A stretch of 64,000 nt of DNA from WHSW01 sp963777775 (GTDB taxonomy: Bacteria; Actinomycetota; Thermoleophilia; Solirubrobacterales; 70-9): contig CAVZRL010000008.1 of the NCBI GenBank assembly GCA_963777775.1, positions 1 through 64,000 on the forward strand. The letters run 5' to 3'. Positions 16,595 to 28,313 of the stretch are shown here, piece after piece. Under the pieces are notes generated by a model. That model was not told where the DNA came from. It saw nothing but the letters and a program-made list of their open reading frames with translations, and ran no database searches. Each line of letters starts with the position of its first letter. The first letter of the stretch is position 1. The position numbers and the translations under genes were made by a program.

Positions 16595-17929
16595 TTGGAC
16601 TGGCGCCACGGCACCGGCGGGTCCGATCCCGACCTGATCCTGACCGGCGCCAGGGTGCTCGACCCGCGAGCCGGGATCGACGCCGGGCACGACGTCGTCG
16701 TCCGCGGCGGCGAGATCGCCGAGCTGACGGCGCCGGGGAGCGCCGGCGGCGACGATGCCGAGCTGATCGACGCGACCGGGCTCTGCGTGCTGCCGGCGTT
16801 CTTCGACCCGCACGTTCACCTGCGCACCCCCGGGCGCGAGGACGAGGAGGACCTCGAGACCGGCTCGCGGGCGGCGGCGGCCGGCGGCTTTTGCGGGATC
16901 GTCGCGATGGCCAACACCGAGCCGCCGGTCGACACGGCCGCGGACGTCGCCTCCCTGCGCGAGCAGGCCCGCGAGCAGGCGGCGATACCGGTCGGGTTCT
17001 GCGCCTGCGTGACGCGGGGCATGGCCGGCGCCGAGCTGACCGAGATGGCCGAGCTCGCGGAGACCGGCGCGGTCGGCTTCAGCGACGACGGGGTACCGAT
17101 CCAAAGCGCCCGGGTCCTGCGCCGGGCGCTTCAGTACCAGCGCCTCGCCGAGCGGCCGCTCGCCCTGCACGAGGAGGACCCCGAGCTGTCGGCCGGCGGC
17201 TCGATGCACGAGGGGGTCGTCTCTGCCGGGCTCGGGATCGGCGGCATCCCCTCGATCTCGGAGTCGACGATGATCGCCCGCGACGCGGCGATCGCCGCCT
17301 TCGAGGGCGGGCGAATCCACGTCCAGCACCTGTCGGCGGCCGAGTCGGTCGCCGCGGTCGAAGCCGCGAAGGCGGCCGGGGTCGAGCTCACCTGCGAGGC
17401 GACCCCGCACCACCTGACGCTGACCGAGGACGCGGTCCGGACCCTCGACGCCCGCTTCAAGATGAACCCGCCGCTGCGCTCGGAGGCCGACCGCCGGGCG
17501 CTGATCGAGGGCCTGCGCTCGGGCGCGATCGACTGCATCGCGACCGATCACGCGCCCCACTCGCGCGACGAGAAGGAGGTCCCGTTCGAGCAGGCGGCGA
17601 TGGGCGTGATCGGCCTCGAGACCGCCTTCTCGGTCCTCTACACGGAGCTGGTGCTGCCCGGGGTGCTCGACCTGGCGACGGTGGTCGAGCGGTTGACCGC
17701 GGGCGCGGCGGCGTTCGGGTTCGCGATCCCACGGGTCGAGCCCGGCGCCGAGGCCAACCTGGTGCTGATCGACACCGAGGCCGAGTGGGAGGCCGGAGCC
17801 GAGGGCTGGGAGAGCCGCTCGCACAACTCGTGCTTTTCGGGGATGGCGCTGCGCGGGCGGGTGCGGATGACCGTCGCCGGCGGGCGGGTCGCCTACCGGC
17901 AGCGAAGCTTCGCGATGGGAGTGGCATGA
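16595..17929 (+). CDS. pyrC: Dihydroorotase
   Basis: A 444-residue amidohydrolase of the class I dihydroorotase type, third step of UMP synthesis. The metal site DPHVHLRTPG is at residues 71-80. GFCGIVAMANTEPPVDT, ALHEEDPEL, RIHVQHLSAAES and CIATDHAPHS are the remaining metal and substrate motifs. The start is uncertain: TTG 16595 has no ribosome binding site, and the GTG that overlaps the pyrB stop is in another frame. The stop overlaps the next gene (ATGA at 17926). Confidence 0.93.
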   Translation: MDWRHGTGGSDPDLILTGARVLDPRAGIDAGHDVVVRGGEIAELTAPGSAGGDDAELIDATGLCVLPAFFDPHVHLRTPGREDEEDLETGSRAAAAGGFCGIVAMANTEPPVDTAADVASLREQAREQAAIPVGFCACVTRGMAGAELTEMAELAETGAVGFSDDGVPIQSARVLRRALQYQRLAERPLALHEEDPELSAGGSMHEGVVSAGLGIGGIPSISESTMIARDAAIAAFEGGRIHVQHLSAAESVAAVEAAKAAGVELTCEATPHHLTLTEDAVRTLDARFKMNPPLRSEADRRALIEGLRSGAIDCIATDHAPHSRDEKEVPFEQAAMGVIGLETAFSVLYTELVLPGVLDLATVVERLTAGAAAFGFAIPRVEPGAEANLVLIDTEAEWEAGAEGWESRSHNSCFSGMALRGRVRMTVAGGRVAYRQRSFAMGVA

Positions 17930-18483
17930 GCGGCAAGCTCGAGCGCGAGCGGGCGACGCTGATCGTGATCGACGTCCAGGAGGCGTTTCGCAAGGTCCTG
18001 CCCTCGTTCGACGACGTCACCCGCGCGACCGCGGCCCTGATCGGCGGCGCCGAGGCGACCGGGGTGCCGATCGTGGTCACCGAGCAGTATCCGCAGGGCC
18101 TCGGAAGCACGGCCGAGGAGGTCGCGGCGCGCCTGCCCGACGGGGTCAAGCCGCTGGAGAAGGTCTGCTTCTCGGCCGCCGAGGCCGAGGGCTTCGAGCT
18201 CGGCTTGCGCGATCAGGCGATCGTCTGCGGGATCGAGACCCACGTCTGCGTCAACCAGACCGTGCTCGACCTGCTCGACGAGGACGTCGAGGTCCATCTG
18301 GTCACCGACGCGGTCGGCTCGCGCAGCGAGGACAACCGCCGCGTCGGGCTGGCCAAGGCCGAGGGCGCCGGAGCGGTGCTGACGAGCGTCGAGACGGCGC
18401 TGTTCGAGCTCGTCGGCCGCGCCGGAAGCGACGAGTTCAAGCGGGTCCAGAAGCTGGTCCTCGAGTTTGCGCCGAACCGGTGA
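17926..18483 (+). CDS. Isochorismatase-family cysteine hydrolase
   Basis: A 185-residue hydrolase with the family triad Asp16 (LIVIDVQEAF), Lys79 (PLEKVCFS) and Cys108 (CGIETHVCVNQT). The family covers isochorismatase, nicotinamidase, N-carbamoyl amidohydrolases and peroxyureidoacrylate hydrolase (RutB). Its place between pyrC and carA, joined on both sides by 4-base overlaps, suggests a pyrimidine-linked or carbamoyl-amide substrate, but this is inference. No metal-binding nicotinamidase motif stands out. It is not usually part of the pyr pathway. Confidence 0.85.
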   Translation: MSGKLERERATLIVIDVQEAFRKVLPSFDDVTRATAALIGGAEATGVPIVVTEQYPQGLGSTAEEVAARLPDGVKPLEKVCFSAAEAEGFELGLRDQAIVCGIETHVCVNQTVLDLLDEDVEVHLVTDAVGSRSEDNRRVGLAKAEGAGAVLTSVETALFELVGRAGSDEFKRVQKLVLEFAPNR

Positions 18484-19595
18484 GCGCGCCCGGATTCATC
18501 CTGCTCGAGGACGGGACCCGGTTCGACGGCGAGCTGGTCGCGAGCGGGGGAGAGGCGACCGGGGAGGTCGTCTTCAACACCTCGATGACCGGCTACCAGG
18601 AGGCGGTCACCGACCCCAGCTACGCGGGCCAGATCATCACCTTCACCTACCCGTTGGTCGGCAACTACGGGGTCGGCGCGGCGGCGATGGAGTCCGACCG
18701 GGTGCACGCTCGCGGCGTCGTCATGCGCGAGGCCAAGAACGGCGAGGACGCCGCCGAGGCCGAGGGGGGCTGGCTCGACTGGCTCGGCGCCTGCGGGATC
18801 CCGGCGATCAGCGGCGTCGATACTCGCACCCTCGTGCGCCGGATCCGCGACCGCGGCGCGATGCGCGGCGGGATCTTCGCCGCCGAGATCGAAGAGGCGG
18901 AGGCGCGGCAGCGCGTCGGCGCCGAGCCGCCGATGGACGGCGCAGACTTCGCCCGCCGGGTCAGCCCCGGCGAGCCGGTCGAGATCGCCGGCGAGGGCCC
19001 GCACGTGGTCGGGATCGACACCGGGATCAAGCTGAGCATCATCCGCCAGCTTCGCGAGCGCGGCTGCCGCCTGACCCTGCTGCCGTGCTCGGCGTCCGCC
19101 GAGCAGGTGCTCGGGCTCGAGCCGGACCTCGTCTTTCTCGCCAACGGGCCCGGCGACCCGGCGGCGCTCGACTACGTGGTCGAGACCGTCCGCGGGGTCG
19201 TCGGCCAGCGGCCGGTGGTCGGGATCTGCCTCGGCCACCAACTCCTCTGCCGGGCGGTCGGGCTGGAGACGTTCAAGCTCCCGTTCGGCCATCGCGGCGC
19301 CAACCATCCGGTCAAGGACCTGGCGACGGGCAAGATCGACATCACCTCACAGAACCACGGCTTCGCCGTCCGCCCGCCCGACGGCGGCGAGACGATCGAC
19401 GCCGACGAGCCGGTTCGCTGGCAGACGGACTTCGGCGCCGCCGAGCTCACCCATCTGAACCTCTATGACCGCACCGTCGAGGGGCTGGCGCTGCGCGACG
19501 TCGCCGCCTGCACCGTCCAGTACCACCCCGAGGCCGGCCCCGGCCCCCACGATGCGCGCTACCTGTTCGATCGCTTTCTGGAGCTCGCGGCGTGA
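18480..19595 (+). CDS. carA: Carbamoyl-phosphate synthase small (glutaminase) chain
   Basis: A 371-residue class I glutamine amidotransferase subunit supplying ammonia to CarB. The N-terminal domain (FNTSMTGYQEAVTDPSYAGQI, SGVDTRTLVRRIRD) precedes the GATase domain with nucleophile Cys250 in VVGICLGHQLL, and His349/Glu351 in QYHPEAGPGP. GTG 18480 overlaps the previous stop. Its own stop overlaps the GTG of a small NTF2-like gene that separates it from carB. Confidence 0.95.
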   Translation: MSAPGFILLEDGTRFDGELVASGGEATGEVVFNTSMTGYQEAVTDPSYAGQIITFTYPLVGNYGVGAAAMESDRVHARGVVMREAKNGEDAAEAEGGWLDWLGACGIPAISGVDTRTLVRRIRDRGAMRGGIFAAEIEEAEARQRVGAEPPMDGADFARRVSPGEPVEIAGEGPHVVGIDTGIKLSIIRQLRERGCRLTLLPCSASAEQVLGLEPDLVFLANGPGDPAALDYVVETVRGVVGQRPVVGICLGHQLLCRAVGLETFKLPFGHRGANHPVKDLATGKIDITSQNHGFAVRPPDGGETIDADEPVRWQTDFGAAELTHLNLYDRTVEGLALRDVAACTVQYHPEAGPGPHDARYLFDRFLELAA

Positions 19596-20028
19596 CCCCC
19601 GTGACGAACGTCGAGCTGCTGCGCGAGTTCTGGGACCTGTGGTGTAACGACGGCTTCGACGAGCTGCTCGCGCGCTACGAGGACTTCTTCACCGACGACC
19701 TCGAGTGGCATTCGCCAGTTGCCGAGATGGCGGGCAGGCGCTACGTCGGGCGCGCCGACTTCGAGCGCCACATCGCGGACCTGCGGGAGAGCTTCACGGA
19801 GATCAAGGCCGACCCAACCGAGATCGCCGAGATCGCGCCCGACGTGGTTCGCAGCGACGTGCTGATCCACGGCGAGGGGCCGACCAGCGGCGTCGCCGTC
19901 GACGCACCGCTGCTCGCGCTGGGACGCCTGCGAGCCGGCCGCATGTGCTGGACATGGGCCTCGTTCGACCTCGGGGAGGGTGAGCGGATGGCGAGCGAGC
20001 TGGCGATCGGCAAGGAGCAGGCGAGCTG

Positions 20029-20029
<1 letters not shown>
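19592..20029 (+). CDS. NTF2/SnoaL-like protein between carA and carB
   Basis: A 145-residue protein of the SnoaL/NTF2 cone fold: FWDLWCNDGFDELLARYEDFFTDDLEWHSPVAEMAGRRYVGRADFERHIADLRESF, then an acidic beta-sheet half. Members are binding proteins or small enzymes, and the function here is unknown. GTG 19592 overlaps the carA stop, and its TGA shares one base with the carB ATG (TGATG). It must therefore be translated together with the two carbamoyl-phosphate synthase chains. Three Trp and no signal peptide; probably cytoplasmic. Confidence 0.82.
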
Positions 20030-23142
<3,113 letters not shown>

Positions 23143-23145
23143 TCA

Positions 23146-24018
23146 ATGGCCAGCGCCCAGCGCCCAGCGCCGAGCACCGAGCGCGTGCTGGCGCCGTTCG
23201 GAAGGCGCGCATGCGAGGTCGTGGGCAACGAGCCGACCGGCGGCTACCGGCTGCTCTCCGCACTCGATCGCGAGGGCCCCGAGCCCGAGGCGGGGCAGTT
23301 CTACATGCTGACCGGCGAGCGCTGGGGCGCGGAGTCGGGCCGGCCCTACCTGCCGCGCGCGTTCTCGGTCGCCGCCGCGCGCCGCGAGCAGGGAGGAGTG
23401 CGCCTCGAGTTCCTGCTCGAAGCGCTCGGGCCGGGGACGCGAGCGCTCGCCTCGCTGGCGGCGGGCGAGACGCTGCATCTCACCGGCCCGCTCGGGCGCC
23501 CGTTCTCGGCCCCGACGGAGCTGGCGCCGGGCGCCGCCGGGGCGATCCTGGTCGGCGGGGGGATCGGGATCGCGCCGCTCGCGATCCTCCGCCGCCGGCT
23601 CGCCGAGCGCGGCCTCGCCCAGCGCACCCTGCTCGGGTTTCGCGATCGCGCTCACTCGGGCGGGCTCGAGCTCTTCGACTGCTCGGAGATCCGGCTCGCC
23701 TACGAGGACGGCCACCGCGGCCACCGCGGCTACGTCACCGACCTGCTGGCCGCGTTGCTGAGCGGCGACGACGCGGAGGCCGCCGGTGTCTACGCCTGTG
23801 GCCCGCCGGCGATGCTGGAGGCGGTGCGAACGCTCTGCGCCGCCCGAGGCGTCGCGGCGGAGCTCGCGATGGAGGCGCCGATGGCGTGCGGCTTCGGCTC
23901 CTGCTTCGGCTGCGCGCTGCCGCTCGCCGACGGCGGCTACATGCGGCTCTGCGTGGATGGGCCGGTGGTCAGGGCGGAGGCGATCGAGACGGCGCTCGTC
24001 GCGGGGTCGGGGCATTGA
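23146..24018 (+). CDS. pyrK: Dihydroorotate dehydrogenase electron-transfer subunit
   Basis: A 290-residue FAD/2Fe-2S protein. The FAD domain has PRAFSVAAARR (RxYS-like). The NAD domain has ILVGGGIGIAPLAILRRRL and VYACGPPAMLEAV. The C-terminal iron-sulfur ligands are Cys248, 253, 256 and 269 (ACGFGSCFGC...LCVDGP). It passes electrons from PyrD to NAD+ in class IB dihydroorotate dehydrogenases. ATG 23146 follows the carB stop by 3 bases, in a short stretch of GCTCGTC/CAGCGCC micro-repeats. The stop overlaps the pyrD TTG. Confidence 0.93.
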   Translation: MASAQRPAPSTERVLAPFGRRACEVVGNEPTGGYRLLSALDREGPEPEAGQFYMLTGERWGAESGRPYLPRAFSVAAARREQGGVRLEFLLEALGPGTRALASLAAGETLHLTGPLGRPFSAPTELAPGAAGAILVGGGIGIAPLAILRRRLAERGLAQRTLLGFRDRAHSGGLELFDCSEIRLAYEDGHRGHRGYVTDLLAALLSGDDAEAAGVYACGPPAMLEAVRTLCAARGVAAELAMEAPMACGFGSCFGCALPLADGGYMRLCVDGPVVRAEAIETALVAGSGH

Positions 24019-24923
24019 TCGACCTCTGCGGGATCGAGCTCGAGCACCCGGTGATCAACGGGAGCGGCACGTTCGACGCGATCGCGGCCCGGCGGGCGTT
24101 CGGCGACGAGCTCGAGGCACGGTTTCCGTTCAGCGCCTACGTCTCGAAGACGATCACGCTCGAGCCGCGAGCCGGCAACCCGCCGCCGCGCCTTTATGAG
24201 ACGCCGGCCGGGATGGTGAACTCGATCGGGCTTCCAAACCGTGGCCTGGAGGGGTTTCTGGCCCAGGACCTGCCGCAACTCCAGTCGCTGCCGGTGCCGC
24301 TGATCGTCTCGGTGATGGCGAGCACCCGCGACGCCTTCGCGACCCTGGTCGAGGGGGTCGGCGAGCGCGAAGAGGTGGCGGCGATCGAGCTCAACGTCTC
24401 GTGCCCGAACGTCGAGTCGGGCCTGATCGTCGGCGAGCGGCCCGAGGAGACGTCGGGCCTGCTCGAGAGCCTGCGAGGGCGGACCGCGAAGCCGCTGATC
24501 GTCAAGCTGACCCCCAACTGCGCCGACCCGGCCGCGGTCGCGGAGGCCGCGGAGGGAAGCGGGGCGGACGCCGTCTCGCTGATCAACACGGTGCGGGCGA
24601 CAGGCCTCGACCCGCACACCCGCGAGCCGTGGCTCGGCGCGACCAGCGGCGGGCTCTCGGGCCCGGCGGTGCGGGCGCTGGCCCTGGACCAGGTGCGCCG
24701 GGTCGCCGCCGCGGTCTCGGTCCCGGTGATCGGGATGGGCGGGATCGAGAGCGGCGCCGACGCGCTCGCTTTCATCGCCCTCGGGGCGACCGCGGTCGCG
24801 GTCGGGACGGCGAGCTTCCTCGACCCGCTGGCGGGAGAGCGGGTGCGTTCGGAGCTCGCGGCGGAGGGCCGGCGGGGGATCGAGGGAGCGGACGAGATCG
24901 GCCTGGCTTCCACCTCAGGTTGA
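24015..24923 (+). CDS. pyrD: Dihydroorotate dehydrogenase, class IB catalytic subunit
   Basis: A 302-residue FMN TIM barrel oxidising dihydroorotate to orotate. INGSGTFDA, SKTITLEPRAGNPPPRL and the active-site Cys130 in ELNVSCPNVESG are class I B features; the membrane-bound class 2 enzyme uses Ser. LVKLTPN, INTVRATG and GMGGIESGADALAFIALGA close the barrel. TTG 24015 overlaps pyrK as TTGA, so the two subunits are translationally coupled. It is the last gene of the pyr operon; pyrE and pyrF are not in this window. Confidence 0.94.
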   Translation: MIDLCGIELEHPVINGSGTFDAIAARRAFGDELEARFPFSAYVSKTITLEPRAGNPPPRLYETPAGMVNSIGLPNRGLEGFLAQDLPQLQSLPVPLIVSVMASTRDAFATLVEGVGEREEVAAIELNVSCPNVESGLIVGERPEETSGLLESLRGRTAKPLIVKLTPNCADPAAVAEAAEGSGADAVSLINTVRATGLDPHTREPWLGATSGGLSGPAVRALALDQVRRVAAAVSVPVIGMGGIESGADALAFIALGATAVAVGTASFLDPLAGERVRSELAAEGRRGIEGADEIGLASTSG

Positions 24924-24961
24924 GGTCGAAGCGAATTTCGCCGAAAACGCAACCAACCCCC

Positions 24962-24989
24962 TTGCGCCGTGGCCCAGCGGGGATATACT
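24962..24989 (+). promoter_or_regulatory. Sigma70-like promoter for mihF (TTGCGC-16-TATACT)
   Basis: TTGCGC (24962-24967) and TATACT (24984-24989) are 16 bases apart. ATG 25001 follows the -10 box by 11 bases and no ribosome binding site intervenes, so the mRNA is probably leaderless or nearly so. Confidence 0.65.
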
Positions 24990-25000
24990 CGCCGCCGCCG

Positions 25001-25336
25001 ATGGCCGCCACCTCCGTCGAGAGCCCCGCCGCCGTTCCCGAGAGGACTCACGAGCAGCGGATGCGGGCCCTGCGGAGGGCGAACGAGATCCGCTCCGCGC
25101 GGGCGAGGCTGAAGCGGGACCTGAAGGGCGGCAAGGCGCAGATCGAGAAGCTGCTGCTCGATCCGCCCGAGTACGTGCTCTCGGCGAAGGCGTTCGACAT
25201 GATCCTCGCGGTGCCGAAGTACGGGCGGGTGAAGGCGAACAAGATCCTCACCCAATGCCGGATCTCGCCGTCGAAGACGATCGGCGGGCTCTCCGAGCGC
25301 CAGCGGACCGAACTGGTCCACCTGTTGCGCCGCTAG
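25001..25336 (+). CDS. mihF: Integration host factor, actinobacterial type (mIHF)
   Basis: A 111-residue DNA-binding nucleoid protein. A helical, basic region (MRALRRANEIRSARARLKRDLKGGKAQ) is followed by LLLDPPEYVLSAKAFDMILAVPKYGRVKANKILTQCRISPSKTIGGLSERQR, an H2TH-like module typical of mycobacterial/Streptomyces IHF. It acts in chromosome architecture and was first described as a cofactor for phage integration. The order pyr-mihF-gmk-rpoZ-coaBC is conserved in actinobacteria, which supports both the call and the phylum. Confidence 0.93.
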   Translation: MAATSVESPAAVPERTHEQRMRALRRANEIRSARARLKRDLKGGKAQIEKLLLDPPEYVLSAKAFDMILAVPKYGRVKANKILTQCRISPSKTIGGLSERQRTELVHLLRR

Positions 25337-25366
25337 GTCGCAGCCGGCGCGCTGGAGCCTGGCCGG

Positions 25367-25924
25367 ATGGCGAAGGTGTTCGTGATCACCGGGCCGTCGG
25401 GGGTCGGCAAGGGGACCCTGATCGGGCTGCTTCGCGAGCGGGTGCCGGATCTCGAGCTCTCCACCTCGGCGACCACGCGACCGCCCCGCGCCGGCGAGCA
25501 GGAAGGGCGCGATTACCACTTCCTCTCGCGCGAGGACTTCGCCCGACGCGCCGACGCGAACGAGTTCCTCGAGCACGCCGCTTACTCGGGCAACCGGTAC
25601 GGGACCCTGCGCTCGGAGGTCGAGCGCCGCCTCGCCGCGGGCGAGTCGGTGGTGCTCGAGATCGAGGTCCAGGGCGCGCGCCAGGTGCGCGCGGCGATGC
25701 CCGAAGCGGTGCTGGTGTTCATCGCGCCGCCGGACCCGGCGACCCTGCGCGAGCGGCTCGAGCGCCGCGGGACCGACGACCCGGCGGCGGTCGACGAGCG
25801 CCTGCGCACTGCCGAGCTCGAGCTCGACGCCCAGCAGGAGTTCCAGCATGTGGTGGTGAATGACGAGGTGGAAGCGGCTGCCGAGGCGCTGGAGCGGATC
25901 GTCCGGGGCGAGTTGCAGGCGTAG
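25367..25924 (+). CDS. gmk: Guanylate kinase
   Basis: A 185-residue P-loop kinase converting GMP to GDP. Walker A GPSGVGKGT is at residues 9-17. TSATTRPPRAGEQEGRDYHFLSREDF is the GMP-binding segment. SGNRYGT and EIEVQGARQVRA follow the family order. It starts 30 bases after mihF without a clear ribosome site and is probably co-transcribed with it. Confidence 0.96.
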   Translation: MAKVFVITGPSGVGKGTLIGLLRERVPDLELSTSATTRPPRAGEQEGRDYHFLSREDFARRADANEFLEHAAYSGNRYGTLRSEVERRLAAGESVVLEIEVQGARQVRAAMPEAVLVFIAPPDPATLRERLERRGTDDPAAVDERLRTAELELDAQQEFQHVVVNDEVEAAAEALERIVRGELQA

Positions 25925-25941
25925 GCCGCTCGCCGACTCTC

Positions 25942-25947
25942 TACACT
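25942..25947 (+). promoter_or_regulatory. Putative -10 box (TACACT) for rpoZ
   Basis: TACACT ends 8 bases before GTG 25956. No Shine-Dalgarno sequence lies between, indicating a leaderless start. Confidence 0.45.
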
Positions 25948-25955
25948 GCCCCACC

Positions 25956-26186
25956 GTGATCAAGCCGAGAATCGACCAACTCCTCGACCGCACCGACTCC
26001 CACTACGCCGCCGTGGTGGTCGTGGCGAAGCGCGCCCGGCAGCTCAACAGCTACTACCGGGCGCTGGGCGAGGGCAGCTACGAGGAGTTCACGCCGCCGA
26101 TGATCGACGCGCGAACCGACAACTACCTGACGATCGCGCTCGAAGAGCTCGCCGCCGACAAGCTCCAGTACCACTACCGCGCCTAG
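25956..26186 (+). CDS. rpoZ: RNA polymerase omega subunit
   Basis: A 76-residue protein. IDQLLDRTDSHYAAVVVVAKRARQLN is the conserved omega core that wraps the beta-prime C terminus. NYLTIALEELAADKLQY is the second helix set. GTG 25956 is chosen from family length and the -10 box just upstream. It lies between gmk and coaBC, the usual bacterial order. Confidence 0.92.
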   Translation: MIKPRIDQLLDRTDSHYAAVVVVAKRARQLNSYYRALGEGSYEEFTPPMIDARTDNYLTIALEELAADKLQYHYRA

Positions 26187-26229
26187 CAAGCGCCGCAACC
26201 GCCCGCCCGGGAACCTGATCGGGCCTGCG

Positions 26230-26235
26230 TAGGAT
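26230..26235 (+). promoter_or_regulatory. Putative -10 box (TAGGAT) for coaBC
   Basis: TAGGAT ends 6 bases before ATG 26242, too close for a 5' leader with a ribosome binding site. Confidence 0.4.
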
Positions 26236-26241
26236 CACTGT

Positions 26242-27486
26242 ATGGCCCGCGTCCTCCTCGGTGTCAGCGGCGGGATCGCCGCCTACAAGGCGCTCGAGCT
26301 CGCCCGACTCGCGACGCTCGCCGGGCACGGCGTCCGCGTGCTGATGACGCCGGCCGCGACGCGCTTCGTCGGCCCGCCGTCGTTTGAGGCGATCGTCGGG
26401 GCGCCCGTGCTCAGCGACGAGTTCGAGCGCGACCCGTTGCGCGGCGCCTTCCCGGGCGAGGCCCCGCTCACGCACGATCCGATCGGCCACCTGGCGCTTG
26501 CCCAGAACGCCGACGCCTACCTGGTCGCCCCGGCCTCGGCGAACACGATCGCAAAGCTCGCCGCCGGGATCTGCGACTCGATGCTGACGACCTCGTTTCT
26601 GGCCTGCACGGCGCCGCGCGCGGTGGCGCCGGCGATGAACGACCGGATGTACGCCGACCCGGCGACGCAGGCGAACCTGGCGCTGCTCGCCGAGCGCGGC
26701 GTGACGGTGATCGACCCCGAGCGCGGCGCGCTCGCCTCGCGCGGCGAGCACGGGGTGGGCCGACTGGCCGAGCCCGCCCGTCTGCTGGCCGAGGTCGAGG
26801 CGCTGCTTCCACACAGCCGCGGAGCCTGGGATGGCATGGGCGTCCTAGTCACCGCCGGGGGGACCCGCGAGCCGATCGACGCCGTGCGCTTCATCGGCAA
26901 CCGCTCGAGCGGCCGGATGGGTCTTGCGCTGGCTGCGGCGGCGGCCCGCCGGGGCGCCGAGGTGACCCTGGTGAGCGCCAACGTCACGCTGCCCGCGCCG
27001 GCCGGAGCGCGGGTGGTCGAGGTCGAGACCACCGCGGAGCTCGCCGAGGCGGTCGAGGCGGAGTTCCCGCGCGCCCACGTGCTGCTGATGGCGGCCGCGC
27101 CGGCTGACTTTCGCAGCGCCTCGCCGTCCTCGGACAAGCTCAGCCGGGAGGCCGGGCTCGAGCTTCGCCTCGAGCCGACCGAGGACATCCTTGCCCGAGC
27201 CGCCGCTCGGCGCCGCTCCGACCAAACCGTGGTCGGCTTCGCGGCCGAGGCCGGCGCCGACGCGATCGAGCGCGCCCGCGCCAAGCTCGAGCGCAAGGCG
27301 GTCGACGCGATCGTCTTCAACGACGTCTCGCGCTCCGAGATCGGCTTCGACTCGGCCGAGAACGAGGTCACCGTGCTCTCGCGCGGGGGCGAGGACGCGG
27401 TCCCGCTCGCGTCCAAGGACGTGGTCGCCGAGGCGATTCTCGACCGGGTCGAGGCGCTGCGGGCCGGGATCGCCAGCCCGAGCTGA
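26242..27486 (+). CDS. coaBC: CoaBC: phosphopantothenoylcysteine synthetase/decarboxylase
   Basis: A 414-residue bifunctional coenzyme A enzyme. The N-terminal CoaC flavoprotein domain (about 1-185) has GVSGGIAAYKALELARL, ASANTIAKLAAGICDSMLT and the decarboxylase motif PAMNDRMY. The C-terminal CoaB domain (about 195-414) has TAGGTREPIDAVRFIGNRSSGRMG, AAPADFR and FAAEAGAD...AKLERKAVDAIVFND. It converts 4'-phosphopantothenate plus cysteine to 4'-phosphopantetheine. Confidence 0.95.
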   Translation: MARVLLGVSGGIAAYKALELARLATLAGHGVRVLMTPAATRFVGPPSFEAIVGAPVLSDEFERDPLRGAFPGEAPLTHDPIGHLALAQNADAYLVAPASANTIAKLAAGICDSMLTTSFLACTAPRAVAPAMNDRMYADPATQANLALLAERGVTVIDPERGALASRGEHGVGRLAEPARLLAEVEALLPHSRGAWDGMGVLVTAGGTREPIDAVRFIGNRSSGRMGLALAAAAARRGAEVTLVSANVTLPAPAGARVVEVETTAELAEAVEAEFPRAHVLLMAAAPADFRSASPSSDKLSREAGLELRLEPTEDILARAAARRRSDQTVVGFAAEAGADAIERARAKLERKAVDAIVFNDVSRSEIGFDSAENEVTVLSRGGEDAVPLASKDVVAEAILDRVEALRAGIASPS

Positions 27487-27494
27487 GCGCCCCA

Positions 27495-27500
27495 TACACT
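27495..27500 (+). promoter_or_regulatory. Putative -10 box (TACACT) for the TPR gene
   Basis: TACACT ends 6 bases before GTG 27507, another leaderless arrangement. Confidence 0.4.
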
Positions 27501-27506
27501 GATCGC

Positions 27507-27875
27507 GTGGGCCGCGACGACGACACCTACACTCTTTACAGGCGCGGGGTCGAGCTGCTCGAGGACGGCAGCTTCGGGGAGGCGACCGAGCCGTTGGCCG
27601 AGGTCGCCCGGCGCGCACCCGAGAAGACCTCGGTCCGCGAGGCGCTGGGCCGTGCCTACTTCCGCAACCACCAGTTCGCCGAAGCAGCGGAGGAGTTCGA
27701 GGCGGTCGTCGAGACCCATCCGGTCAACGACTTCGCCCACTTCTGCCTCGGCCGCGCCCTGAGCCTGACCGGCGAGCGCGAGCGCGCGCGCCATCATCTG
27801 GCGCTGGCCTCGAACCTGCGGCCCGAGCGCAGCGACTACAGGCTCTACCGGGACCGGCTCAGGCGGGCCCCCTAG
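27507..27875 (+). CDS. Small tetratricopeptide-repeat protein
   Basis: A 122-residue soluble protein of TPR helices: YRRGVELLEDGSFGEATEPLAEVARRAPEK, REALGRAYFRNHQFAEAAEEFEAVVETHP and FCLGRALSLTGERERARHHLALASNLRPE are three repeats of about 34 residues. TPR domains bind partner proteins; no enzyme domain is present. It lies between coaBC and dtd with its own putative promoter, and the partner is unknown. Confidence 0.82.
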   Translation: MGRDDDTYTLYRRGVELLEDGSFGEATEPLAEVARRAPEKTSVREALGRAYFRNHQFAEAAEEFEAVVETHPVNDFAHFCLGRALSLTGERERARHHLALASNLRPERSDYRLYRDRLRRAP

Positions 27876-27892
27876 GAGGCGCAGCGGCGCGG

Positions 27893-28309
27893 ATGAGGGC
27901 GCTGGTGCAGCGGGTCAGCCGAGCCGCCGTGCGGGCGGACGGCGAGCAGGTCGCCGCGATCGGGCCGGGACTGCTGGTCCTGATCGGGATCCGCGACGGC
28001 GACGGCGAGGCAGAGGCGGACCGGCTCGCCGCCAAGCTGCGGGCACTGCGGATCTTCGACGACAGCGACGGTCGGATGAACGAGCCGCTCGGTGACCGGG
28101 AGGTGCTCTGCGTGAGCCAGTTCACCCTCTACGCCGAGACCGACAAGGGCAATCGACCGAGCTACGCGCTCGCCGCCGCTCCCGAGCTCGCCGAGCCGCT
28201 TTACGAGCGCGTCTGCCGGCAGCTCGGCGCGGCGAGCGGGGTGTTCGGCGCCCGGATGGAGGTCGAGCTGACGAACGACGGCCCGGTCACGCTGCTGGTG
28301 GAGAGCTGA
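27893..28309 (+). CDS. dtd: D-aminoacyl-tRNA deacylase
   Basis: A 138-residue protein. MRALVQRVSRAAV and IGPGLLVLIGI open it. SQFTLYAETDKGNRPSYALAA is the catalytic SQFTL region, and ELTNDGPVTLLVES contains the NxGPVT motif that provides chiral proofreading. It hydrolyses D-amino acids from mischarged tRNA. The next gene starts only 4 bases downstream and may be co-transcribed. Confidence 0.94.
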   Translation: MRALVQRVSRAAVRADGEQVAAIGPGLLVLIGIRDGDGEAEADRLAAKLRALRIFDDSDGRMNEPLGDREVLCVSQFTLYAETDKGNRPSYALAAAPELAEPLYERVCRQLGAASGVFGARMEVELTNDGPVTLLVES

Positions 28310-28313
28310 ACAG

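Noticed and set aside
26512..27800. Minus-strand open frames opposite coaBC and the TPR gene
   Set aside because: They overlap conserved coding sequence and have shadow-type composition.
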